Source: Clostridia bacterium (GTDB lineage Bacteria > Bacillota > Clostridia > Christensenellales > Aristaeellaceae). From it: a stretch of DNA of 64,000 bases. The stretch spans positions 1 to 64,000 of the forward strand of contig JAFSOC010000015.1 in assembly GCA_017447185.1 (NCBI GenBank), written 5' to 3'. The position numbers and the translations under genes were made by a program. This document shows positions 57,778 to 64,000 of the stretch, one piece after another (position 1 is the stretch's first letter; each line of letters opens with the position of its first letter). Below the pieces are notes generated by a model. It was given only the letters and a program-made list of their open reading frames with translations. It ran no database searches and was not told the origin of the DNA.

Positions 57778-58413
57778 TTACGGAATGTCCACCGGGATGG
57801 CTTCAAGGCCGTAGGGCTGCAGGGCAGCCTGCAGGGCTGTCTGGGATTCCGTGTCCGCCGCATCCAGGGCAATGAACATGCCGGAAGCCTGGTGCCAGCT
57901 GTAGGTAACCATGACCGGAACGCCTTTTTTGAAAATGAAGAGGTAAGAAACAGGCTCTTCCTCCTCCAGGGAGGGATTGTTCACCAGGGCCTGCAGGGCA
58001 CTGACAACCGACAGGACTTCCACACCCTGTTTTGCGTTGAGCTGCGCAAGGAGGGCTGTGCCGCTGACCCGGAGGAAAACCTGTTCCTGCAAGGCGGGGG
58101 ACAGGGCATTCAGCTGATCCAGCTCCTCATCTGTCATGAGAGATTTCATCCATTCCCGCGGATCCTGCTGATACAGGCGGTAAACCGCGACGGGCGTATC
58201 GTAATCGCCGGTGTTGAACATGGTGGACAGCAGATCCAGCAGGTTATCACCGGTCAGGAAGAGCTGCAGATACCCCCTGTTCTGCACCATTTCGCTGAGC
58301 AGGCCTGTGACCCTGAGGCCTATGCCGTAATAATCGGGGCTCTCAGCACCGGCAGCCGCACCAACGGACAGCAGGAGCGCAAGCGCAAGAAGAAAGGAAA
58401 GGATCTTTTTCAT
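57778..58413 (-). CDS. Small secreted protein of unknown function (211 aa)
   Basis: AAAGGAG lies ten bases before the ATG. Signal peptide about 1-23 (ends AAAGAES). The mature part is largely helical (DELDQLNALSPALQEQVFLRVSG split by short loops) with a C-terminal beta hairpin (VSYLFIFKKGVPVMVTYSW). No known domain recognised. It is 90 bp upstream of the YdcF-like gene on the same strand, so co-transcription is likely. A coherent alternative frame just past its stop is noted in the findings. Confidence 0.7.
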   Translation of the reverse strand: MKKILSFLLALALLLSVGAAAGAESPDYYGIGLRVTGLLSEMVQNRGYLQLFLTGDNLLDLLSTMFNTGDYDTPVAVYRLYQQDPREWMKSLMTDEELDQLNALSPALQEQVFLRVSGTALLAQLNAKQGVEVLSVVSALQALVNNPSLEEEEPVSYLFIFKKGVPVMVTYSWHQASGMFIALDAADTESQTALQAALQPYGLEAIPVDIP

Positions 58414-58532
58414 TATCCGTGTCTCCTTTATATCGATTTCTGTTTCCTATAACAGAATACGATTTTTTTCGGGAGGATTCAACTGTGAATTTTCAATCGC
58501 GGCAGGAGAACGGAACTCCAACGGGCCCGTGG

Positions 58533-58561
58533 TTTACAAGTGCTGAATATTATGGTAGAAT
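58533..58561 (+). promoter_or_regulatory. Promoter of the 58629 membrane protein
   Basis: TTTACA (58533-58538), 17-bp spacer, TAGAAT (58556-58561) with an extended TGG before it. Confidence 0.7.
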
Positions 58562-58628
58562 TACACAGTTTTGTACCCAGTAACAAGACAAGTAACAAAA
58601 GAACAGAGGAAAGAAGGAAAACAAACCC

Positions 58629-59279
58629 ATGAGATTCCCGAATGCTTACAGAGGTATCAAAAAGATCTGGATTGCCGAGCTGCTGATGCTGCTGGCCACG
58701 ATCCTGAGCATTGTGATCATTGTGATTCCTGCCGTCAACGGCGTAAATCTCAGCGTTGAACAGAACCTGAGCCAGGCGTACTATGCCCCCACGATAGCCA
58801 GCCTGGCCCTGACCGTCGCGTTTGTGGGACTGGTCGCGTTCTTCCTGAACCTGCTGGGTGTGATCGTCGCCCGCGTGGATGATGAGAACTTCCGCATCGC
58901 CCTGTACGTAACCATTCTGGGCATTGCGGCCAGCATTGTAAGCGCGATCTGGACCAACAACCAGCGGCTGACCGACTGGATGGACATCGCCATCACGATC
59001 TGCAGCCTGTTCGCTTCCTTCTATATCCTGACCGGTATTGCCAGCCTGGCCGGCAAATTCGGGGATGAAGAAACCAGGAAGGTGGTGCTGAAGGCCCGCC
59101 TCTGGCTCGAAGGTTCCTTCTGCCTGACGGCGATCCTGAAGTTCATCACGGTCGTTTTCCGGATCGAGAACGAGACGCTGCTGCTGGTTCTCGGCATTGG
59201 TGCCCTGGTGGTGGAAATCATCTCCTACATCCTGTACCTGATGGCCCTGAAGCGCGGCAAGAACATGCTGGCCAAGTAA
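58629..59279 (+). CDS. Six-helix membrane protein of unknown function (216 aa)
   Basis: Hydrophobic segments near residues 12-33, 55-82, 88-108, 117-140, 152-175 and 180-203 are separated by short polar loops. The N-terminal RFPNAYRGIKKIW and C-terminal KRGKNMLAK are basic, so both ends are probably cytoplasmic. No motif recognised. Own promoter and a strong terminator; monocistronic. Confidence 0.75.
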   Translation: MRFPNAYRGIKKIWIAELLMLLATILSIVIIVIPAVNGVNLSVEQNLSQAYYAPTIASLALTVAFVGLVAFFLNLLGVIVARVDDENFRIALYVTILGIAASIVSAIWTNNQRLTDWMDIAITICSLFASFYILTGIASLAGKFGDEETRKVVLKARLWLEGSFCLTAILKFITVVFRIENETLLLVLGIGALVVEIISYILYLMALKRGKNMLAK

Positions 59280-59297
59280 GACAGCACGAACCCATTC

Positions 59298-59325
59298 AGC
59301 CCGGTCTTCGGACCGGGCTTTTTCG
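59298..59325 (+). terminator. Terminator with UUCG tetraloop
   Basis: AGCCCGGTC (59298-59306), loop TTCG, GACCGGGCT (59311-59319), then TTTTTCG. Confidence 0.9.
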
Positions 59326-59399
59326 TTTACAATCCCGCCGCAAAATGATATAATGAAACATCAACAAACAAACGTATAGCAACGAGAGGAGATCCTTCC

Positions 59400-59900
59400 A
59401 TGAAAAAGCTGATATCCCTCTCCACGTACGTGACTTTCCTCTATAACGGGGAAGCTGTATTTGCCAACGTATATGACGGCCCCGGCGAAGAGGCCCTGCT
59501 GGCAAAGTACTATGAGAAAAAAGCCGAAAACACAAAGCGCAGCCGGAAAATTTCCGAATTCACCTACCGGGAGCTGAGCATGGTGCTGGATTACTGCTAC
59601 GGCCTGAAAGATTCGCACCGCATCAGCAGTTTTGAAAAGTATTTTGATGAAACCGGACTGGAAGAGCGGCTGCTGGCTGAGGATGCCGTCAAATCCTCCA
59701 AAGCGATGTACGAACTGATGCGGCTGTATCTGGCGGACGGCACGATGCTCCGGATCTCCGGGTACCGCAGACTGGGTCTGATGATCAACGGCGCGGTGTA
59801 CGATATCGATAAGGGCGTGGAGCCGGATTATCCCATTTCCACGCTGGAGCGCTTCTTTGACCGGAAGGCGCTGACGGAATATATCGACAGCCTGTACTGA
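59400..59900 (+). CDS. S41-peptidase paralogue lacking the catalytic core (166 aa)
   Basis: Begins MKKLISLS, like the signal peptide of the next gene, with GAGGAG before the ATG, but the hydrophobic run is cut short. Residues about 55-110 (YRELSMVLDYCYGLKDSH) match YAELCMVFDYMYGLKDAH in the S41 protein at 60479-62152. Residues about 118-166 (GAVYDIDKGVEPDYPIS...RKALTEYIDSLY) match its last 45 residues. Everything between them, including the serine active site, is missing. It looks like an internally deleted duplicate. Intact frame and ribosome site mean it may still be made, perhaps cytoplasmic. Confidence 0.75.
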   Translation: MKKLISLSTYVTFLYNGEAVFANVYDGPGEEALLAKYYEKKAENTKRSRKISEFTYRELSMVLDYCYGLKDSHRISSFEKYFDETGLEERLLAEDAVKSSKAMYELMRLYLADGTMLRISGYRRLGLMINGAVYDIDKGVEPDYPISTLERFFDRKALTEYIDSLY

Positions 59901-59952
59901 AAATAGAACGAAGGCCCCACAGCGGAGCCTTAAAGAGAGGAGATGCAAACCT

Positions 59953-60354
59953 ATGAAAAAACTGATATCACTGATCCTGATCCTGTGCCTGGCGGCAGGC
60001 ATTGCGCCGGCCTTTGGCGAAAGCGCCGCGGCGGAAGATGAAAACATCCCGGGAATCCTCGGAGGGTGGACAATTGTTCCATGTGAGGCGCAGGAACTCC
60101 CGGAAGACGCGATGACCGCCTTCCGGACGGCGACGGAAACCATGGACAGCGCTCAGTATATCCCGGTCGCGCTGCTGGCGACCCAGCCGGTGGCCGGCAT
60201 CAACTACTGCATCCTCTGCCAGATTGTTCCCGTGGTTCCGGATCCTGAACCCGGATGGGCGCTGGTATACATCTATGCCGACCTGCAGGGGAACGCAGAA
60301 ATCATGAATGTCTATGAGCTATATATTGACCGGCATAGCACGCCGAAGGAATAA
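59953..60354 (+). CDS. Secreted cystatin-like protein (133 aa)
   Basis: AGGAG precedes the ATG. Signal peptide about 1-22 (MKKLISLILILCLAAGIAPA, then FGES). The mature part has the three elements of the cystatin inhibitory wedge in the right order: an N-terminal Gly pair (ILGGW, 37-38), Q-x-V-x-G as QPVAG (78-82) in the context TQPVAGINYCI, and a C-terminal hairpin with Pro-Gly-Trp (100-102). Eukaryotic stefins read TQVVAGTNYYI at the second element. Between them lies one long helix (DAMTAFRTATETMD). Likely a secreted inhibitor of cysteine proteases, or a cystatin-fold protein with another role. It sits between two S41-family genes. Confidence 0.7.
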   Translation: MKKLISLILILCLAAGIAPAFGESAAAEDENIPGILGGWTIVPCEAQELPEDAMTAFRTATETMDSAQYIPVALLATQPVAGINYCILCQIVPVVPDPEPGWALVYIYADLQGNAEIMNVYELYIDRHSTPKE

Positions 60355-60478
60355 GCAGGAAAAAGTCAGATGACAAAAGATATGTATACAAGATAAAAAA
60401 TGAAAGAGAGGAAATCAACATTAAAAATGGATTGCTCTGATTCTCTGTCTGTGCCTTGCGGCCGGCGCCGTTCCTGCG

Positions 60479-62152
60479 ATGACGGAGGAAGTGCCCGACA
60501 TTAAATACAGCGAGGTACCCTTCTATTTCCTGGACACGGAGAAAACGGGGGACTTGAACGTGTTTTTTATCGGTGATTCCGACGTGCCATATGTCTCCCT
60601 GGCGGACTGGACAGAGATCCTGACGATGGTCATGAAGGTAGCCTATATGGACATGGGGCTCAGCTTCAGACTGAAATACACACCGGAAGGCCAAACCGGA
60701 ATCCTGACACGGGAAGACAACTATACCATGGTTGTCGACTGCGAAAAGGATACGATCACGTTCCTGGACTATGATGCTTTCCTCCGTCCGGAAGAAAACC
60801 GGAACCTGGTAGACATGCTGACCGCCGCAGATTCCACGGATGAAAAGCCGACGCTCTTCCACCGTATCGCTGAATTCAGCAATGACCGCTACGGCAAGGA
60901 ACTGGTGCTGGAAGCGGGTAAATACGGTATCGACCTGGTTATGGCACGGAATGTCTGCATGGTTCCCCTGATGACCCTTGTGGATTTTACAATCAGCGGA
61001 AAGGGAATGATCGCATCCTACACCAAGGACAAGGTGATTATCGCGACCAGCTCGCAGCTGGAAGATGAGAATAACCAGATCACCGTGATGGGCGAGCTGT
61101 TCCGGTCCGGCGAGCAGGGACCTGTCAGCACAGCGGCAGCAGATTACAACTATGCCGAACTTTGTATGGTTTTCGACTATATGTACGGGCTGAAAGATGC
61201 GCACGGGTTCACTTCCTTTGACGCACTGGTGGACGAGCTGGGCTTGCGCGACGCCCTGAAGAATACCGAACCGGAAGTGTCGGACGTAGCCCTGCGGAAA
61301 CTGATTGCGCAGGATCTGAATGACCAGCACAGCGCAGTGAGCATGCTTTCCTACCGGATTGACGAGAAGATATTAGAAAAACTGAAGGAAGAGGGACCGA
61401 GCGGATTCTCCGGCCGGGCGTTTACACAGCATCAGAATGACTACAAGAAAGCGCGGGAAACGTTCTATCCCGGAGGGGTTCCTGTATATGAAGAGGTGGG
61501 GAATACCGCCTATATCACCTTCGATGAGTTTATCAAAGAAAAGGAAAAAACATATTACTACAGCAATGCGCCGACAGAGAACGAAAAAGACACAATCGGC
61601 ATTATGCTGTATGCCTATTCCCAGATTATGCGTGAAGGCAGCCCCGTCGAGAATGTGGTGCTGGACCTGTCCAACAACATCGGCGGTTCGGCGGAAGCAG
61701 CGGCTGCTGTGCTGGGTGCTTTCCTGGGTGACGGCTATATCAGCGTGAAGAATACAATGACCGGAGCGATTTCCACCGCGGTGTTCAACGTGGATATGAA
61801 CCTGGACCACCGGTTCGACGAGGAGGACTTCGGTTTGCTGGGGAAGAAGCTCTTCTGCCTGACTTCTCCGGTCAGCTTCTCCTGCGGCAACCTGGTGTCC
61901 AGCGTATTCAAAAACTCCCACCGGGTGCCCCTGATCGGCGATACGTCCGGCGGCGGAAGCTGCATGGTTCTCCCGCTGGCCAATCTGGTGGGTACCGTAT
62001 TCCAGATTTCCAGTCCGTTCCGTATTTCCTTCAACAAGAACGGTTCCTTCTACGATACGGACCTGGGGGTGGAGCCGGATTTCCCGATCGTGAACGAGGT
62101 TTTCCTCTATGACCGCCCGGCCCTGACCGAATACATCAATAACCTGAAGTAA
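60479..62152 (+). CDS. S41-family (C-terminal processing) peptidase with damaged 5' end
   Basis: 557 aa from the first in-frame ATG. The frame is open back to 60425 and there encodes a signal-peptide-like IALILCLCLAAGAVPA, but no start codon lies in front of it. GAGAGG sits where a start near 60420 would be expected, and ATT-AAAAA-TGG looks like a degraded ATG-AAA-AAA-TGG. Residues about 340-540 are the S41 domain: NVVLDLSNNIGGSAEA, LTSPVSFSCGN with predicted catalytic Ser468, and GDTSGGGSC. The C terminus is GVEPDFPIV...RPALTEYINNLK. An extracytoplasmic protease by family; export may be impaired in this strain. Confidence 0.8.
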   Translation: MTEEVPDIKYSEVPFYFLDTEKTGDLNVFFIGDSDVPYVSLADWTEILTMVMKVAYMDMGLSFRLKYTPEGQTGILTREDNYTMVVDCEKDTITFLDYDAFLRPEENRNLVDMLTAADSTDEKPTLFHRIAEFSNDRYGKELVLEAGKYGIDLVMARNVCMVPLMTLVDFTISGKGMIASYTKDKVIIATSSQLEDENNQITVMGELFRSGEQGPVSTAAADYNYAELCMVFDYMYGLKDAHGFTSFDALVDELGLRDALKNTEPEVSDVALRKLIAQDLNDQHSAVSMLSYRIDEKILEKLKEEGPSGFSGRAFTQHQNDYKKARETFYPGGVPVYEEVGNTAYITFDEFIKEKEKTYYYSNAPTENEKDTIGIMLYAYSQIMREGSPVENVVLDLSNNIGGSAEAAAAVLGAFLGDGYISVKNTMTGAISTAVFNVDMNLDHRFDEEDFGLLGKKLFCLTSPVSFSCGNLVSSVFKNSHRVPLIGDTSGGGSCMVLPLANLVGTVFQISSPFRISFNKNGSFYDTDLGVEPDFPIVNEVFLYDRPALTEYINNLK

Positions 62153-62170
62153 ACCACTGAAAGGGATCCT

Positions 62171-62749
62171 ATGCAGCAGGAGACTTTGATTTCCAGAGCG
62201 GTTGAATATATTCGCTCTCTGTTCGAAGGCAACAGCGACGGCCACGATTTTGACCATTCCATGCGGGTTTACCGCACCGCCATGGTGATCGCGGATACGG
62301 AACCGGCTTGCGACAGACAGACGGTGGCGCTGGCAGCGCTGCTCCATGACACGGATGACGCAAAGCTGTTTGCCACGGAGCATAATGAAAACGCCAGAAA
62401 ATTCCTGGCGAAGGAAAAGATCAGCGAAGAGGCGGCGGACAGGATCTGCGCGGCCATCAACGCCGTTTCCTTCAGCAAAAACCGGGGGAAGCGGCCAGAG
62501 ACCCTGGAAGCAATGATTGTACAGGACGCGGACCGGCTGGACGCCATCGGGGCCGTCGGGATCGCCCGGACCTTTGCCTACGGGGGAAAACACAGCCGCT
62601 CCCTGGATGCGTCCATCCAGCATTTTGACGACAAACTGCTGCTGCTGAAAGACCTGATGAACACGCCCAAAGCCAGGGAAATGGCGGGGGAACGACACCG
62701 GTTCATGGAACAGTTCATCTGCGAATGGCAAAAGGAGACCGGACAATAA
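62171..62749 (+). CDS. HD-domain phosphohydrolase (YedJ-like)
   Basis: 192 aa; AAAGGG lies several bases before the ATG. HD motifs in order: GHDFDHSMRV (His25/His29), ALLHDTDD (His59-Asp60) and VQDADRLDAIGAVGIARTF with the late Asp. These are the metal ligands of HD phosphohydrolases acting on nucleotides or related phosphoesters. Length is normal for this subfamily. It starts 18 bp after the S41 stop and is probably co-transcribed with it. A long hairpin lies just past the stop. Confidence 0.9.
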   Translation: MQQETLISRAVEYIRSLFEGNSDGHDFDHSMRVYRTAMVIADTEPACDRQTVALAALLHDTDDAKLFATEHNENARKFLAKEKISEEAADRICAAINAVSFSKNRGKRPETLEAMIVQDADRLDAIGAVGIARTFAYGGKHSRSLDASIQHFDDKLLLLKDLMNTPKAREMAGERHRFMEQFICEWQKETGQ

Positions 62750-62751
62750 AA

Positions 62752-62784
62752 CAACGGGCCGGGGGATATTCCCCCGGCCCGTTG
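62752..62784. terminator. Long hairpin between the convergent HD and GGDEF genes
   Basis: CAACGGGCCGGGGG / CCCCCGGCCCGTTG, 14 bp with a six-base loop. No T run follows, so termination is plausible rather than certain. Confidence 0.55.
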
Positions 62785-62820
62785 CATGTATTCCGTCCAC
62801 ATTGCTCATGGAAAGCGATC

Positions 62821-63939
62821 CTATACGGAGGGCTGCGGTTCGGCCTTCCGGCGATCGTGGCCGCCAAACTCGGCGGAATGGGTACGTGACTTGGTAATAT
62901 AGAGTGCCTTGTCAGCCCGGGAAATCAGGTCAAAAAGGTCCTCTGCATTCTCAGGATTACCCTGGGCATTCCCAATGGACAGGGATACCTTTACGCCGTA
63001 CTTCTCCTGCGTAAAATCATAGGTATCGGAGCCATAGTTCTTTTCCGGCGGTTTATGGGTCAGGACCAGGAATTCATCCCCACCATATCGGTAATAATAC
63101 CCACCGGGGAACATGTGCGGCAGGGTTTCGCTGACATCCCGCAGGATTGTGTCGCCTGCGATATGCCCGTACCGATCATTGAGTTCCTTGAAGTAATTGA
63201 TATCGATCATATAAGCTGTCGTGTTCCGACCTTTCATCCGGAAGGCATCCGCGTCGAGCGCCAGGCGGTTCTGCAGGCCGGTGAGCCCATCCCTGCGGCT
63301 GGCAGTTTGCAGAGCTTTATTGGCCTCCAGCAGCTGCATCCTGTTTGTCGAAACACGGATCTGGACATGGCAGCGGATCGCATTGGAAGCGATGGAGGCC
63401 AGCGCGAGCAAGGCCAGATTCAGCACTTCCAGATCTGCGGCCCCGTTATAGAGATACAGGGGGATAAAGAGGCCGGCGAAGGACGCGCTGATCAGCAGGC
63501 ATCCGATCCATGGCCTGAAAATGATAAAACAGATCATCACCAGGTTGACCGCATAGAAAGTCAGCATCTGATCGCCCCGGCAGTAATGGCGGTAGTCTAC
63601 AAAAATCGCCCAGACGGTAAACGCTGTGAAGAAAAAGATTTTGAAAAGAAAGAAACGGTCGTGCGGCAGGTCCTTCTTCCGCAGCATGCGCAGGGAAAGA
63701 AAGGAACTGAAACCGCAAAGTACGATACAGTAACTGACGCAGACCAGGCTGATGACTGCGTTATGGTCCATATGCCCGATGTGGGTGGAAAGGAAAATGA
63801 TCAGCATTACAACTTCAAAAAGCAGGCAGATCAGAGAGATCACATGGATACTGTTAAGGCTCCGCCGATCAATATCCGCCTGTACTTTTTTATCAATGGA
63901 AGGGTTCATAAACCGAATGAATTTCCGAATCAGTTTCAT
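62821..63939 (-). CDS. Membrane diguanylate cyclase (GGDEF) without I-site
   Basis: 372 aa; GAGG lies five bases before the ATG. Six membrane helices (about residues 32-52, 62-82, 97-112, 125-142, 145-162 and 168-188) form an integral N-terminal sensor. A coiled linker (LLEANKALQTASRRDGLTGLQNR) leads to GGDEF (YGGDEFLVLTH, about 290-300). The position where an RxxD inhibitory site would stand reads differently, so product inhibition is probably absent, unlike the cyclase at 6883. It should make c-di-GMP. Convergent with the HD gene. Confidence 0.9.
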   Translation of the reverse strand: MKLIRKFIRFMNPSIDKKVQADIDRRSLNSIHVISLICLLFEVVMLIIFLSTHIGHMDHNAVISLVCVSYCIVLCGFSSFLSLRMLRKKDLPHDRFFLFKIFFFTAFTVWAIFVDYRHYCRGDQMLTFYAVNLVMICFIIFRPWIGCLLISASFAGLFIPLYLYNGAADLEVLNLALLALASIASNAIRCHVQIRVSTNRMQLLEANKALQTASRRDGLTGLQNRLALDADAFRMKGRNTTAYMIDINYFKELNDRYGHIAGDTILRDVSETLPHMFPGGYYYRYGGDEFLVLTHKPPEKNYGSDTYDFTQEKYGVKVSLSIGNAQGNPENAEDLFDLISRADKALYITKSRTHSAEFGGHDRRKAEPQPSV

Positions 63940-64000
63940 AATATCCTCAATTTATTACAGAATGATATCAAAGGCCCAGGTCAAAATGCAGCGGCTTTTT

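Noticed and set aside
58485-58583. GTG-started 32-aa ORF with GGGAGG upstream
   Set aside because: Overlaps the promoter of the 58629 gene; composition is not protein-like.
1-64000. CRISPR arrays, rRNA operons, prophage or integrase modules
   Set aside because: None seen. The regular repeats present are within genes or are the short elements listed.

Overview
The window reads as a chromosomal segment of a GC-rich (roughly mid-50s % by eye) gut or rumen anaerobe of the Clostridia. Evidence: strong AGGAGG-type ribosome sites, TTGACA/TATAAT promoters (often with an extended TGG-TATAAT -10), a stand-alone CCA-encoding tRNA-Trp, a PTS, GH3 and GH9 glucanases, an MelB-type (GPH) sugar symporter, many hybrid histidine kinases, Nif11-like peptide leaders and radical SAM/SPASM maturases. 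An Aristaeellaceae/Christensenellales-like rumen bacterium is my best guess, but this is inference. No phage, plasmid, rRNA or CRISPR signature was seen. A truncated transposase start lies at the left edge.

Layout. 1-5000: IS-like fragment, two small hypothetical genes and a giant secreted beta-helix-type repeat protein. 5000-12000: VOC protein, inositol-phosphatase family enzyme, a diguanylate cyclase, then an HPt protein followed by an amino-acid permease fused to a hybrid histidine kinase. 12000-15600: second beta-helix-type protein with 123-nt tandem CxxC repeats. 15650-19020: IPP isomerase facing a three-gene RiPP operon (radical SAM/SPASM, Fic, Nif11-like precursor). 19100-22225: acidic secreted protein, peptide deformylase, rhomboid protease, second Nif11-like precursor. 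22225-22900: AT-rich island with a five-fold 10-bp TTCA array, a candidate small RNA and a 38-aa microprotein. 22976-26823: a complete PTS on two polypeptides. 27195-33730: two hybrid kinases, an extracellular solute-binding lipoprotein and a NusG-like protein. 34000-36150: double-Gly/LysM protein, PPC protein, phosphoesterase and an XRE regulator. 36260-43846: FIST-EAL phosphodiesterase, LacI-fold sensor, secreted GH3 and GPH symporter. 43871-49383: exported family II pyrophosphatase, SH3 protein, another double-Gly peptide, YgjP-like protease, cytosolic GH9 and tRNA-Trp. 49500-58500: membrane protein, amphipathic-repeat protein, two genes broken by single in-frame stops, and a TlpA / LytS-type kinase / XRE-receiver operon. 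58600-64000: membrane protein, an S41 family with a deleted paralogue, a cystatin-like secreted protein, an HD hydrolase and a second diguanylate cyclase.

Themes. (1) Sensing: seven signalling proteins feed phosphorelay or c-di-GMP outputs, several using transporter-like or binding-protein inputs. (2) Glucan use: secreted GH3, GPH uptake and intracellular GH9, beside a sugar-binding-fold sensor. (3) Small secreted products: four unrelated short proteins share a [LM]-[DE]-x-V-x-G-G type leader end, and one sits behind a radical SAM and a Fic enzyme. That operon is the strongest candidate for an undescribed system here.
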